From the NCBI RefSeq assembly GCF_000429925.1, contig NZ_AUCU01000033.1, positions 1 to 58,697 of the forward strand: DNA of 58,697 nucleotides, read 5' to 3'. Under the pieces are notes generated by a model. It was not told the DNA's origin. It worked only from the letters and a program-made list of their open reading frames with translations, and did no database searches. This DNA comes from Desulfatirhabdium butyrativorans DSM 18734 (GTDB lineage Bacteria > Desulfobacterota > Desulfobacteria > Desulfobacterales > Desulfatirhabdiaceae). How positions within the stretch are numbered: the stretch's first letter is position 1; the number at the start of each line of letters is the position of its first letter. The translations under genes and the position numbers were made by a program. This document shows positions 7,315 to 17,386 of the stretch, one piece after another.

Positions 7315-9186
7315 TCAAGCCCAAACCGCCGATGCTTCCTCTCCCATGTCGAGTGCCTTCAGGGCATCGGGTACGGGAATGCCTTTTTCGGTGTCCATCT
7401 GCATCAGTTCGTAGAACCGGCTTTTCATTCCCTCGAAATCGATTTCGATGCCTTCTGGCTCACCATCCCGTGCAGGCTCCAGGATGCGGGGTGTCAGGAC
7501 ATCGTCCCGGGCGGTTTTCCCCAGGCGGTAATTGATGAGCCGCTTGAGGTAGAAAATGCGCTTTCCCGCATTCATCATGTCTTCGATTTCCCAACCGTAT
7601 CCAGGCACCGTATTGAACAGGGCCACCCATTCGGGGATGGTGATCTCCCTGTCCGCAAACTGGCAATAACAGGCGCTGTTTTCAATCGATCCGAGAGCCA
7701 CGGCGATTGCGGCCGCTTCGGGTTTGTTTTCGGCGCTTTTGGGTTCCAGTTCGAATTCGAATCCGATTTCGGGATAATAGCAGGCCCCCATTTCCATGAA
7801 GAGCATCGGGAAAGCCACATGGCAGGCACCTCTGGGGCTGATGGCATAGGTCAGGGCAAGTCCGTGCCCGCCGCCTCTCGGATCGTGGGCAGGCACCTCC
7901 AGGCCCTTGGCATGTGCCGTGTAGGATGCGCCTTTTCCGATGAAACGGGCGGCAGCCGCGCTGCCCAGTGAAAGCAGTTTGCCCAGCGCCCCTTTTCGGC
8001 TGGCGATATCCGGGATCAGCCGGTGGACGACCGTTTCCATATCCCCCCAGTGCAGCTCAACACCTTCCGTATCTGCGGGCAACAGATCGTGTTTTTCGAA
8101 AGCCTCCATGGCCCAGGCGATGGTGGCCCCCGTCGTGATGGTGTCCAGGCCCAGATCGTTGCACAGCCGGCCTGCCTTGCACACCGCCGCCAAATCCATC
8201 GATCCGATGAGGGACCCCAGGGAGACGATGGTTTCGTACTCTGGCCCCGGTCCTTTTTCGATTGCCCACGGCCCATCGGGAATTTCGACATTGCGCTTGC
8301 AGGCGATGGCGCAGTAGGCACAGGCGCTTTGATGCGTGAGGTATGTTTCCGTCAGCATGCTTCCGGTCAGCGCTTCCCCCATTTCCTGCCAGAAATTGGA
8401 TGTGAAATTGCGAATCGGCACATCTCCGGTATATACGCCGCCTTCGAGATTGGCTGCCGTTCCGTTGACACGCAGGACATCGGAGGCCAGGGCATCCTTG
8501 ATCCGGGGGTTGAGTTCGCCGCGCAGGGTCTCGAAGCCTTCCGGATCGGCCAGTGCCATCTGTTTTTTCGATGCATGAATCAGGATCGCCTTGAGATGTT
8601 TGGATCCCATCACGGCGCCCATGCCCGTCCTGCCAAAAGCATGATGGGCTTCGTTCAGGATACAGGCGTAGGGTACCAGATTTTCACCCGCAGGCCCGAT
8701 CACGAGGGTCCGCCAATTCTTGCCGAAGTCCTGCTTCAGGGCCCGGGTACTCTCCGTGATTCCTTTGCCCCAGTATTTCCCTGCCGGCTCCAGGCGGATG
8801 GCATCGTCATCGATGATCAGCATGACGGGCTCTGCGGCCTTTCCGGTCAGCACAATCCCGTCATATCCGGCATAACGCAACTCCGGGGCCGCGTAACCGC
8901 CGCAGGAAGAATCCGCCCAGGCGCCTGTAAGCGGTGAGCGGGCTGCAGCCGAAAACCGGCTGGCGCCCGAGAGTTTCAAACCGGCAAACGGGCCGTTCAG
9001 AAACATCAGCATGGCCTGAGGGGAGAGGGGATCTGTGTCCCAGCAGGCCCGGTCCCAGAAGAGCTTCGCGGCAAGACCGCTTCCGCCGACATACGTGCGG
9101 TAGATATGTTCGGGTAAGGTTTCGATTTCGATCCGTTGCTTCGATAAATCCACGGTAATGATTTTTCCGGTATTGCCATGCATCAT
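7315..9186 (-). CDS. aor: Tungsten-dependent aldehyde:ferredoxin oxidoreductase family enzyme
   Basis: This 623-residue enzyme starts at ATGATGCATGG after GGAAAGGA. Family enzymes oxidise aldehydes to acids with a bis-tungstopterin and one 4Fe-4S cluster, reducing ferredoxin. The N-terminus GKIITVDLSKQRIEIETLPE is typical. The cluster-ligand region SACAYCAIACKRNVEI near residue 290 carries the CxxCxxxC triplet, and GLDTITTGATIAWAMEAFE and HDPRGGGHGLALTYA are conserved AOR segments. It sits with a MoaD-like carrier, an SCP2 protein and an alcohol dehydrogenase on the same strand. The specific substrate is not determinable. Confidence 0.9.
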   Translation of the reverse strand: MMHGNTGKIITVDLSKQRIEIETLPEHIYRTYVGGSGLAAKLFWDRACWDTDPLSPQAMLMFLNGPFAGLKLSGASRFSAAARSPLTGAWADSSCGGYAAPELRYAGYDGIVLTGKAAEPVMLIIDDDAIRLEPAGKYWGKGITESTRALKQDFGKNWRTLVIGPAGENLVPYACILNEAHHAFGRTGMGAVMGSKHLKAILIHASKKQMALADPEGFETLRGELNPRIKDALASDVLRVNGTAANLEGGVYTGDVPIRNFTSNFWQEMGEALTGSMLTETYLTHQSACAYCAIACKRNVEIPDGPWAIEKGPGPEYETIVSLGSLIGSMDLAAVCKAGRLCNDLGLDTITTGATIAWAMEAFEKHDLLPADTEGVELHWGDMETVVHRLIPDIASRKGALGKLLSLGSAAAARFIGKGASYTAHAKGLEVPAHDPRGGGHGLALTYAISPRGACHVAFPMLFMEMGACYYPEIGFEFELEPKSAENKPEAAAIAVALGSIENSACYCQFADREITIPEWVALFNTVPGYGWEIEDMMNAGKRIFYLKRLINYRLGKTARDDVLTPRILEPARDGEPEGIEIDFEGMKSRFYELMQMDTEKGIPVPDALKALDMGEEASAVWA

Positions 9187-9283
9187 CGTTGTCCTTTCCC
9201 AACCCGCCGGTAAAACGATCATTTGCTCGCTGTTTCCATCCGGAATGGCTTCGCGCGCCCGCGGTCAAGGCTCGCGGAAGATC

Positions 9284-9416
<133 letters not shown>

Positions 9417-9425
9417 CGAAGGCCG

Positions 9426-9845
9426 TCATTTGAGAATCTTGTCTTCCCAGCCCAACTCCCGAAGCGCGCCTTCATAAATCTGGGCGACTTTTTTCAATTT
9501 CGGGGCCAGTTTCAGCAGCCCCGTTGCGGAGCCCTTGACCCGGATTTTTCTGCGGGTGATGGCCATGACCGGATTCAGTTTGTTTGACCAGGAGCGATGG
9601 GCGTCGTCCGCTGAGAGACTCATCGTCATATCGGGCTCTTCGGCCGGTTTTCCGGGGCCGACAGCGAGCTTGCCGTTTCGGCAGTCCACCCAGAAGGAGC
9701 AGTTGGGCCCGTTTTCCGTGTAATCGAACCAGATGAGTTGGTTGACTTTCTTCAATCCCGTTGCCAACTCTTCGTCGTTGGCGGCTGATTCGAACAGTTT
9801 CAGAAATGCCCGAATCGGTTCTTCTTCATTTTTCCAGTATTCCAT
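9426..9845 (-). CDS. SCP2 sterol-binding domain protein
   Basis: This is a 139-residue single-domain protein preceded by AGGAGGAAACACC. The pattern (WFDYTENGPNCSFWVDCRNGK, then DMTMSLSADDAHR and a C-terminal KIRVKGSATGLLKLAPKL) matches SCP2 lipid-carrier domains. These bind fatty acyl chains or other hydrophobic ligands in the cytoplasm. Lying between aor and an iron-type alcohol dehydrogenase, it may present a hydrophobic aldehyde/alcohol substrate (inference). Confidence 0.8.
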   Translation of the reverse strand: MEYWKNEEEPIRAFLKLFESAANDEELATGLKKVNQLIWFDYTENGPNCSFWVDCRNGKLAVGPGKPAEEPDMTMSLSADDAHRSWSNKLNPVMAITRRKIRVKGSATGLLKLAPKLKKVAQIYEGALRELGWEDKILK

Positions 9846-9918
9846 GGTGTTTCCTCCTGAAGCAGGTTTCCTGTGGGATTGGCTCCGGTTTTCGCCGAGT
9901 GTTGATGGCCAAATGGGA

Positions 9919-11112
9919 TCAGATCGCTTTCCTCAACAAGTCGAGAATTTCGGCATCTTCCAGGTATCGTGGGTTGTATCCGATCTGGGAATCCGATGCG
10001 GCCAATTCGACCGTTGGCTGCAGTTTTACGGGGTCGTCCGGCACCTGAAAATCCTTCAGGGTTTCGAGCAGCCCGATCGTTTTCTTGAGCGCCTTGACCG
10101 CCTCAACCGCCGCAAGTCCTGCCGCAACCGGATCCGCATCGCTGAGGCGCAGCCCCATGGCATCCGCGATCAGCATGTAACGCTCCGGGGCAAATGTCAC
10201 ATTGGCTTCCATGACAACCGGCAACATGATGGCGTTGGCCAGGCCATGGGGGATCCCGTAGTGGGCCCCCAGGGCATGGGCGGTTGCGTGAACCGCTCCG
10301 GTCATGACATTGCCGAAGCAAAAACCGGCGAGGGTGCTGGCGATCATCATGTTGCCGCGAGCCGTGATATTGTCGGGATCGGAGACGGCGATGGGAAGAT
10401 ATTTGAAAATCAGGCGGATGGCATGAAGGCCCGCAGCGTCTGCGATGGGCTCGGCTGCCGTAGAGCTCACGCCTTCAATGGCGTGGGTCAGGGCATCCAT
10501 CCCGGTGAATGCGGTGATGCGGGGCGGAAGCTTGACGGTGAGCTCCGGATCGAGCATCGCGATATCGGCGTTGTACGGGTGGGTGATCTGCATCTTGATC
10601 CGGGCCTGGGGATCGAGCACGACGATGGCTGTAGTCACTTCGCTTGCCGTCCCGGCAGTCGTCGGGAAAACGATGTGCGGCGGAAGAGGCTTGGCGCTGT
10701 CCCACAATGCCGCCTGCTCGGCAAGCGGCATGAAATCGTCGGCATCTTCACCGATGAGGATGTTGATGGCCTTGGCGGAGTCCATCACGCTTCCCCCACC
10801 GATCACGACCATGCAATCGGCCCCGGATTCCCGGTATCGGGCCGCGCCCTGGTTGATCGAATCGATTCGGGCATCCTGAACGATTTCATCGAAAATGCCA
10901 GCGCAATCCAGACCGGAGCTTTTCATCGCATCCAGAACCATCTGGCAAACCCCTGCCTGAACCACGCCGCGATCGGTGATCACCAGAGCGCGTTTGCCGC
11001 CGAGCTGCCCCATTTCAAAAGCGATTTCGGATCGGACACCGGGACCGTAGAGGATACGCGGTCGATTCGACCAGGTGAAAAACGGATTCAACTCCAAGTC
11101 TGGATATTGCAT
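9919..11112 (-). CDS. Iron-containing (group III) alcohol dehydrogenase
   Basis: This protein has 397 residues, the normal family length. The Rossmann-like N-terminal half has GGGSVMDSAKAINIL near residue 105 and FPTTAGTASEVTTAIVV. The metal-binding half has DALTHAIEGVSS and HATAHALGAHYGIPHGLANAIMLP, which supply the Asp and His ligands. It interconverts alcohols and aldehydes with NAD(P). Together with aor it would take an alcohol to the acid, or the reverse. The same-strand arrangement with SCP2 and aor suggests one functional unit, although gaps are 70-240 bp. Confidence 0.92.
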   Translation of the reverse strand: MQYPDLELNPFFTWSNRPRILYGPGVRSEIAFEMGQLGGKRALVITDRGVVQAGVCQMVLDAMKSSGLDCAGIFDEIVQDARIDSINQGAARYRESGADCMVVIGGGSVMDSAKAINILIGEDADDFMPLAEQAALWDSAKPLPPHIVFPTTAGTASEVTTAIVVLDPQARIKMQITHPYNADIAMLDPELTVKLPPRITAFTGMDALTHAIEGVSSTAAEPIADAAGLHAIRLIFKYLPIAVSDPDNITARGNMMIASTLAGFCFGNVMTGAVHATAHALGAHYGIPHGLANAIMLPVVMEANVTFAPERYMLIADAMGLRLSDADPVAAGLAAVEAVKALKKTIGLLETLKDFQVPDDPVKLQPTVELAASDSQIGYNPRYLEDAEILDLLRKAI

Positions 11113-11239
11113 GGGCCCCTCCGGATTTCAGGTTGAATTGTAAGACATCAGCGCTTATTGAACTTCATTCTAATGCTGAATGTTTTTATAGTTCGTAGCA
11201 TCCGGGGATGGAAAAGTCAATGATCCGTTTCATGGTCTC

Positions 11240-11405
11240 GTGTCTGAACGAAAACCCCCTATTGGGAAAAGCGCTACGCCTACGGCATGGACTTTTACGA
11301 TACGCTGTGAAACAACCGACCCTCCGACTGAGGCCGGGTAAAAAGGGTTTAGTGCCTGCCCGCAGGCGGCGCACTGCTCCAAACAGGGGTTTTTCGTTCA
11401 GGCAC
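11240..11405. mobile_element. Inverted-repeat element, TGNCTGAACGAAAA ends (copy 1)
   Basis: The left end reads GTGTCTGAACGAAAACCCCC and the right end reads GGGGTTTTTCGTTCAGGCAC. These near-perfect inverted termini bound 166 bp of non-coding DNA. A shorter copy with the same termini is at 22068-22153. The remainder of 11113-11441 shows nothing else. Confidence 0.7.
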
Positions 11406-11441
11406 GGTTTACGTTCAGACGCTGGTCTTCTCCGAAGATTC

Positions 11442-11468
11442 TTGACCGGCTGCAGCTTGTGCTATAAT
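11442..11468 (+). promoter_or_regulatory. Extended -10 promoter upstream of small membrane protein and selB
   Basis: TTGACC at 11442-11447 and a perfect TATAAT at 11463-11468 are separated by 15 bp. TGC directly before the -10 makes it an extended -10 (TGnTATAAT), which compensates for the short spacer. It lies just outside the repeat element and reads toward the 54-residue ORF and selB. Confidence 0.6.
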
Positions 11469-11485
11469 ATCGGAGGGCATTTGGA

Positions 11486-11557
11486 ATGCAACGACGGGAA
11501 AGCTCCGGGCCGGCCCGGGGGCGATTCCCATTCAACCGGACAACGGATACCCCATGA
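11486..11557 (+). CDS. Possible 23-residue leader peptide
   Basis: An ATG follows GGAGG (11472-11476) and opens MQRRESSGPARGRF..., an Arg-rich peptide ending in a TGA that overlaps the next ATG (ATGA). The overlap suggests translational coupling to the small membrane protein. No family is recognised. It could equally be untranslated. Confidence 0.25.
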   Translation: MQRRESSGPARGRFPFNRTTDTP

Positions 11558-11718
11558 AATTTTCCCGGATTTTTCTGTTGCGGGCAGCTCTTGGTGCTGC
11601 CATCGCATGGATCCTGATGCGCGGCTTCTATCCATCGGCCCACTGGGGATACACCTTCATCCTTTGGACCGTTCTGGTCGCTTGCGCCTATGTGTTTGAA
11701 CGGTTTCGAAATCCCTGA
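11554..11718 (+). CDS. Small membrane protein, 54 residues, unknown function
   Basis: The protein begins MKFSRIFLLRAALGAAIAWIL and continues WGYTFILWTVLVACAYVF, giving two predicted transmembrane helices with a short loop and a basic C-terminus (ERFRNP). It lies between a strong promoter and selB, with 63 bp to the selB start, so it may be cotranscribed. Nothing in the sequence indicates its job. Confidence 0.5.
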   Translation: MKFSRIFLLRAALGAAIAWILMRGFYPSAHWGYTFILWTVLVACAYVFERFRNP

Positions 11719-11781
11719 ATTGTTAGGCAATGCCCGGAAAATCCGATATTTTTCCTAGCACGGCAGGAGAATGGATCTATC

Positions 11782-13695
11782 TTGAAACAGCTTGTTCTGG
11801 GTACGGCAGGTCATATCGATCACGGAAAGACAAGCCTCATTCGCGCCTTGACCGGCATCAACACCGATCGGCTCAAGGAAGAGCAGGTGCGGGGAATCAC
11901 CATCGAGCTGGGCTTTGCGTCTCTGGTGCTTCCGGGAGGCGAGCTGGTCGGCATCGTGGATGTGCCGGGCCACGAAAAATTCGTCAAGACCATGGTTGCA
12001 GGCGCAACCGGCATCGATCTCGTCGCCATGATCATTGCGGCCGACGAAGGCGTCATGCCACAGACCCGGGAGCATCTGGAGATCTGCTCGCTTCTTGGCA
12101 TCCGTCACGGCATCATCGTGCTGACCAAAATCGACATGGTGGATGCCGAGTGGAAAGAACTGGTCCAGGAAGACATCCGGAACTTTGTGAAAGGCACTTT
12201 CCTGGAATCCGCTCCGATGATTCCGGTATCTTCGGTAACCGGCGAGGGCATTGCAGAAGTCATCACCGTCCTGGACAAGGTTTGCGCATCGATCGAGGAG
12301 AAGCCGCCAAGCAGCATTTTCCGGCTGCCCGTAGATCGGGTGTTCACCATGAAGGGTTTTGGCACCGTCATTACGGGCACCCTCATTTCCGGTCAGGTGC
12401 GGGTCGGCGAGCTGGTCATGCTCTATCCCAGCCTGATCAGCTCCAGGGTGCGCGGCCTTCAGGTGCACAACAAGGGTGTGGATGTGGCCCATTCGGGCAT
12501 GCGCACGGCTGTGAATTTTCAGGGACTGGAGAAAACGGCGGTCAACCGGGGAGATGTGCTCTCCAATCCGGATGCCCTCTTTCCGAGCTACATGCTCGAT
12601 GTCTCCTTTCATCTGCTTCCCGGCATTAAAAAACCGGTCAAGAACCGCACGCGGATCCGGTTTCATACCGGCACCAGTGAAATCCTGGGAAACCTGATTC
12701 TGCTCGACCGGGAGGAAATCCAGCCCGGTGAAACGGTCTACGCCCAGCTCCGGCTCGATGCGCCTGTCGTCACGGTCAAGGATGACCGCTACGTCATCCG
12801 GAGCTATTCTCCCGTGCGAACCATCGGCGGTGGCGCCATCCTGAACCCGATCGCCCGCAAGCACAAGCGATTCAGGGAGGAAATCCTGCAGCATCTGGCC
12901 GGTACGGCCGGCGGGTCCCCCGAGGAATTGATTGCCCTGCAGATCCAGGATGGCGGATATGATGGATTGAGTTTTTCGGCACTCCGGGTGGTGACCAACA
13001 TCGCCGACAAGCTGCTTGAAAACGGCCTGCAACAATTGTTGAACCGGAAAACCATCGTTCTGGCGGAGCGTGACAAACGAATCTATGTCCACGCTGACCA
13101 TGTCGATGGCTTGCGCAAAAGGCTGCTGGAAAGTCTCGATGCCTTCCATCGCCAATACCCGCTCAAACCGGGCATGTCCAAGGAGGAGCTCAAAAGCAAG
13201 CTTCCTGCGGATATCGGCCAGCGTCTCTATCACGTGCTGCTTGCGGAAATGGTCAAGCACAAGGAGATCACCGAAGAGAGCAACCTGGTCCGCAAGGCCG
13301 ACCATGCCGTTTCCCTGGCTGCGGATCAAACCGAAGTCCGCAACCGGATCGAGCAGACCTATCGCACCGCCGGGCTGACGCCGCCGTATTTCAAGGAATT
13401 CTGCAAATCGGAAAATCTCGACCCTCCCAAGGCGCGGGATGTGCTGCAGTTGCTGATCGATGAGGGCAGAATCGTCAAAGTGAAGGAAGATTTGTTCTTT
13501 CACGGGGACGCCCTGATGGTGCTCCGGCAGAAGCTGGTTGCCTTCCTTACGGCTCACGGCGAAATCGCTGCCCCACAATTCAAAGACTTGACCGGGGGAG
13601 CCAGCCGGAAGTATCTCATTCCCCTGCTGGAATACTTCGATTCCAAAAATGTGACGATTCGGGTCGGCGATACCCGGAAACTGCGCAACGGATAG
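11782..13695 (+). CDS. selB: Selenocysteine-specific elongation factor SelB
   Basis: This 637-residue GTPase delivers Sec-tRNA to UGA codons marked by a SECIS hairpin. The N-terminal EF-Tu-like domain has [10 protein letters not shown] (residues 10-19), the switch [19 protein letters not shown] and TKID. Two beta-barrel domains follow ([18 protein letters not shown]), then a long C-terminal region of winged helices (about 380-637) that binds the SECIS RNA. The start is a TTG; the nearby ATG at 11771 is out of frame. No selA, selC or selenoprotein gene is in the window. SelB implies that in-frame UGA codons in this genome deserve care. Confidence 0.95.
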   Translation: MKQLVLGTAGHIDHGKTSLIRALTGINTDRLKEEQVRGITIELGFASLVLPGGELVGIVDVPGHEKFVKTMVAGATGIDLVAMIIAADEGVMPQTREHLEICSLLGIRHGIIVLTKIDMVDAEWKELVQEDIRNFVKGTFLESAPMIPVSSVTGEGIAEVITVLDKVCASIEEKPPSSIFRLPVDRVFTMKGFGTVITGTLISGQVRVGELVMLYPSLISSRVRGLQVHNKGVDVAHSGMRTAVNFQGLEKTAVNRGDVLSNPDALFPSYMLDVSFHLLPGIKKPVKNRTRIRFHTGTSEILGNLILLDREEIQPGETVYAQLRLDAPVVTVKDDRYVIRSYSPVRTIGGGAILNPIARKHKRFREEILQHLAGTAGGSPEELIALQIQDGGYDGLSFSALRVVTNIADKLLENGLQQLLNRKTIVLAERDKRIYVHADHVDGLRKRLLESLDAFHRQYPLKPGMSKEELKSKLPADIGQRLYHVLLAEMVKHKEITEESNLVRKADHAVSLAADQTEVRNRIEQTYRTAGLTPPYFKEFCKSENLDPPKARDVLQLLIDEGRIVKVKEDLFFHGDALMVLRQKLVAFLTAHGEIAAPQFKDLTGGASRKYLIPLLEYFDSKNVTIRVGDTRKLRNG

Positions 13696-13750
13696 CACCC
13701 TCGGACCGGAAAGAAGCCATATCCTGAATTTTCAGGAAAAAGGAGAACGC

Positions 13751-14926
13751 ATGGATAGCTTTAAACATTTCATGACGCAACGGGTGGTCGTCGGAACGAT
13801 CCTCGCAATTGCCTTGCTCTGGATGTTCCAGACGATGATTGGACTGTTTCTGAAATCGGATGCCGTCAAGGTGGGCGATTCGACGGAAACAATCGTGCTG
13901 CAGCAGCCTGTAGCCAAGCATTCGGCGCAAGGCAAAACAGGCACGGATTCATCCCATTCTACGCCGGATCATCCGGCAGTTGTCCAGCCTGGCGCATCGA
14001 ATGAAAGCAGCCCTGCTGCGCCACCTGCCGCTCACGGTTCCTCATCTGAGCCCACCCATGCCGCCCCGTCATCTGCCCAGCCGGCGCAATCCGCCACAGA
14101 GCATGGCGCTTCCGCCTCCAAAACGGTGGCTGCCTCCGGCGCTCACGGGGCAAAACCATCCGGGGAAGCCAAGCATGTTCCCGGGGTGGCCTTTGTCCAT
14201 TCGGTTCAGAAACCGCTCCGCTACGAGCTGGAAAGCCGTTTCTGGGGATGGCGGCCCAACGATATCCTGAATTTTACGGACAACGTGAACAATTTTCAGT
14301 TGGGCGTACTGGAGGCCACCCGGAGGACCGTGGTCATACTGGCCGAGAAACTTTCCCGGACCGGCAGCGTGGAAGCCTTCGACAAGAATGTGGAACACGC
14401 CATGGACTGGATTATGACCAAGCCGGATCGCTACTGGTTTCCTTCCCCGGAAGATCGATACACCGATGCACTGAACGATTTGGGAATCTATGCCGACAGG
14501 CTATCGAGAGGCGGGGCGCAATTCTATAACCGGGCCGACAATCTCGTTCCGCTGCTGCAGACCTATGTGAATTTGATCGGCAGTTGCGAGGAAAATCTCG
14601 TCAAGGAAATGGAGCCCTGGGGGGAGCCGGTCAGTTGGTTCCGTGTCGATGATTATTTTTATTATGCCAAAGGGGTGGCCGCTGCACTCTATAGCATGCT
14701 CGAGGGAGTGGAAGAGGATTTTCGGCAGGTCATCGAAACCCGCCGCGGCACGGGCCTGCTCCACCATGCCATCGCATCCATGAAAAGGGCATCCGAAATC
14801 GAACCATGGGTCGTTACCGATGCCGATCTGGGCGGGATACTGGCCAATCATCGGGCCAACATGGCAGCACCCATCGGACATGGACGGTTTTATCTGGAAA
14901 TGCTGATCTCGGCATTGACCACCTGA
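13751..14926 (+). CDS. DUF2333 family membrane-anchored protein
   Basis: This 391-residue protein follows AAAGGAG. One N-terminal transmembrane helix (VVVGTILAIALLWMFQTMIGL) is followed by a long low-complexity linker rich in Ala, Pro, Ser and His (about residues 55-145). A conserved globular part then begins around RYELESRFWGWRPNDILNFTDN, which I recognise as DUF2333, found mainly in proteobacteria. Its function is unknown. A palindrome, TCCTGAATTTTCAGGA, sits between selB and this gene. It probably faces the periplasm. Confidence 0.75.
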   Translation: MDSFKHFMTQRVVVGTILAIALLWMFQTMIGLFLKSDAVKVGDSTETIVLQQPVAKHSAQGKTGTDSSHSTPDHPAVVQPGASNESSPAAPPAAHGSSSEPTHAAPSSAQPAQSATEHGASASKTVAASGAHGAKPSGEAKHVPGVAFVHSVQKPLRYELESRFWGWRPNDILNFTDNVNNFQLGVLEATRRTVVILAEKLSRTGSVEAFDKNVEHAMDWIMTKPDRYWFPSPEDRYTDALNDLGIYADRLSRGGAQFYNRADNLVPLLQTYVNLIGSCEENLVKEMEPWGEPVSWFRVDDYFYYAKGVAAALYSMLEGVEEDFRQVIETRRGTGLLHHAIASMKRASEIEPWVVTDADLGGILANHRANMAAPIGHGRFYLEMLISALTT

Positions 14927-14945
14927 TGATGGAGTGTGAAACGCC

Positions 14946-15854
14946 ATGAAATTCGGTTTGACCGAAAAAGCGGTCGAAAAAATTGGCCGCAACGATCCTT
15001 GCCCTTGCGGCAGCGGTTTGAAATACAAGAAATGCTGTCTGGGGAAACCTCCTGTCGAGATGACGGACGGATTAAATCTGAGAGCCGTTTACGAAAGGCA
15101 GCACCACATTCGTTTCAAAACCGAAAAAGACATTGAGGGCATCAAAAAGGCGGGGGAGCTGGCCATTGCGACACTCGAAATGGTCGAACCCCTGATTTGC
15201 CCGGGGATGCGGACCGAGGAGATCGATCAACTGGTTCACGATTTTACGATCCGCCATCACGCAAAGCCTGCGCCGCTGAACTACAGGGGTTTCCCGAAAA
15301 GTGTCTGCGTGTCGGTCAATGAAGTCATCTGCCACGGCATTCCCGGTAAACGGGTCCTGCAGGATGGCGATATCGTCAACGTGGACGTGACCCCGATTCT
15401 GGACGGCTATTATGCCGACATGAACAAAACGTTTTTTGTGGGAACGCCGGGCAAGGATGCAGTCAAAATCGTGGCTGTGGCCAAACAGTGCCTGTTCGAG
15501 GGAATGCGGATGGTCCGGCCCGGCAATACCATAGGTGACATTGGCTGGGCCATCCAGGAATATGCCGAATCGCAGGGGTGCTCCGTCGTCCGGGAATATG
15601 TCGGCCACGGTGTGGGCCTCCAGTTTCACGAACCACCCCAGATCCCTCATTTCGGAAAGCGCGGGGATGGCCTTGCCCTGCTGCCCGGAATGGTCTTTAC
15701 CATCGAGCCCATGATCAACCTGGGGAGAGCGGAGCTGAACATCCTTTCGGATCGATGGACAGCCGTTACCCGGGATGGAATGCTGTCTGCCCAGTTCGAG
15801 CAAACGATTCTGGTAACGGAAGGTGGATACGAAAGCCTGACTCCTTTTGAATGA
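14946..15854 (+). CDS. map: Type I methionine aminopeptidase with N-terminal SEC-C zinc motif
   Basis: This 302-residue protein removes the initiator methionine from nascent proteins. Residues 13-31 form the SEC-C motif [19 protein letters not shown], a zinc-binding, ribosome-associated tag also seen on SecA. The catalytic domain carries the metal ligands in [19 protein letters not shown] (two Asp), [12 protein letters not shown] (His), FTIEPMI (Glu) and QFEQTILVT (Glu). The gene is close behind DUF2333 and convergent with the next gene. Confidence 0.95.
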   Translation: MKFGLTEKAVEKIGRNDPCPCGSGLKYKKCCLGKPPVEMTDGLNLRAVYERQHHIRFKTEKDIEGIKKAGELAIATLEMVEPLICPGMRTEEIDQLVHDFTIRHHAKPAPLNYRGFPKSVCVSVNEVICHGIPGKRVLQDGDIVNVDVTPILDGYYADMNKTFFVGTPGKDAVKIVAVAKQCLFEGMRMVRPGNTIGDIGWAIQEYAESQGCSVVREYVGHGVGLQFHEPPQIPHFGKRGDGLALLPGMVFTIEPMINLGRAELNILSDRWTAVTRDGMLSAQFEQTILVTEGGYESLTPFE

Positions 15855-15921
15855 GGCCTTCTGGATCGGGATCTGCAGCGCATCGGATGGCGGATGATTT
15901 CGCGATTTTTGCCAAGGGCCC

Positions 15922-17208
15922 TTACCAAACCTGAACCAGAAACAGCTTCCAGATGATGATGGTCGCGACTGTCAACCCAAAAACCTGCTTGTTCCAGACC
16001 CCTCTTTCGACAAGATAGACGGACAATTCTTCGATTCCTTCTTCCCGGGCTTCCTGTGTCATCAATCTGCCGAGAATTCCTGTCAGCGAAACCATGACCA
16101 TAAAGATCGCGTCATAGATTCGGGTGGAAAAAATCGATCCGACTGCATACGAGGCGAGAAAACTCCCCAGGGAGGAATGGTAGAGCCGCCATTTCTGGTG
16201 CAGGGCTTCGCTGGGTGCATGGCGAAGGGAAACGAAGGAAAAAAAGAGGATGCCGATGAAGGCGTACAGTCCGGGGATACCAAGCTCTGCGCCTGCCCGA
16301 ACATAGGAATTGTGCGCGTCTCGTTGAAAATATTCCAGAAACTGGCCCTTGCCCACACCGAGGATGGGGTGGGACTGCATCATGGCGAAACCGGCGACCC
16401 AGGCTTCGATGCGGCCCATGGCCGATTCGTCATCCCGGTAGCCGCCCGTCTGTACCGAAAAAATGATGATGATCCCCACGATGACGACGACCCGGATGCG
16501 TTTTTTCCATACCGGATCGGTCAACCAGAGATACGTCCAGGTCAGCAGCGTGACGCCGAGTGCAAGTTGACCGCCGCGGGAATGGGTCAAATACACGCAG
16601 TACAGGATCAGATACAGGACAGAAAATGCACCGGCACGGACCGCGAAACTTTCCGTGGAAAAAAACAGCCCCAGCATGAAGGGAACAACCAGAATGACGG
16701 AATAGGCCAGATCGTTCGGATTGTCGAAGAAACCGATGCCGCGGATCTGCCAGACTTCTTTGTCATCCGCCCACATCATGCCTGCGCCGGTCCAGTCTGT
16801 TCCATAATACTGGAGCACGCCCATCAGGGCGACCCATGAGACCATGACCACCATCGTCCACGTCGCCACCTTGAACCGCCTCTCCGAATCGACGATCGTA
16901 ACCGTGAAGAAATAGATGAGGGCCAGTTTCAGGGTTTCGGTAAAGGTGTCGATGGTATAGGAAATCCAGAAAAGGGTCAGCGTGGACAACACAAACCAGA
17001 TATAATACATCAGAACGAAACGGTCCTGGGGAGATTGGAAGAATTTCTTTTCAAATGGGGCGAGGAACCACGCCGGAATCAGGATTCCCATGGTGTAGAA
17101 AACGAGACGGGTATCCTTGACTCCGGCGACAAAATCCTGAGGGCGGATGACGATGAGAAAAATGAAGAACAGAAGGCCGAAAAAAAGCATGATGAATCCG
17201 GAATCCAT
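15922..17208 (-). CDS. O-antigen ligase/polymerase (Wzy/WaaL-like) membrane protein
   Basis: This 428-residue protein has roughly ten to twelve hydrophobic segments and the signature periplasmic-loop ending GVGKGQFLEYFQRDAHNSY followed by RAGAELGIPGLYAFI, characteristic of the O-antigen ligase (Wzy_C) family. Such proteins polymerise surface polysaccharide or attach it to lipid A. The gene stands alone, without other glycan genes nearby, so ligase versus polymerase cannot be decided. Confidence 0.82.
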   Translation of the reverse strand: MDSGFIMLFFGLLFFIFLIVIRPQDFVAGVKDTRLVFYTMGILIPAWFLAPFEKKFFQSPQDRFVLMYYIWFVLSTLTLFWISYTIDTFTETLKLALIYFFTVTIVDSERRFKVATWTMVVMVSWVALMGVLQYYGTDWTGAGMMWADDKEVWQIRGIGFFDNPNDLAYSVILVVPFMLGLFFSTESFAVRAGAFSVLYLILYCVYLTHSRGGQLALGVTLLTWTYLWLTDPVWKKRIRVVVIVGIIIIFSVQTGGYRDDESAMGRIEAWVAGFAMMQSHPILGVGKGQFLEYFQRDAHNSYVRAGAELGIPGLYAFIGILFFSFVSLRHAPSEALHQKWRLYHSSLGSFLASYAVGSIFSTRIYDAIFMVMVSLTGILGRLMTQEAREEGIEELSVYLVERGVWNKQVFGLTVATIIIWKLFLVQVW

Positions 17209-17386
17209 CCAAGGGAGGCTAGCCGAAGTTCTTATGGCCGATGCAAGCCCGGTGCAGTGACTGCACCGTGAAAAAGCGCCCTATTTCGATATGGCTTTTT
17301 CTTATCCAATAGGCCGGTTATTGTCAAAGAAATATTGGAGAAATATTCGTGGACTCGTAAAAACGATTTTATCGAGGCAACCATTC

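Noticed and set aside
11755-13698. Long minus-strand ORF of 647 codons
   Set aside because: It is the antisense shadow of selB, which has clear GTPase motifs; the shadow has no recognisable domain.
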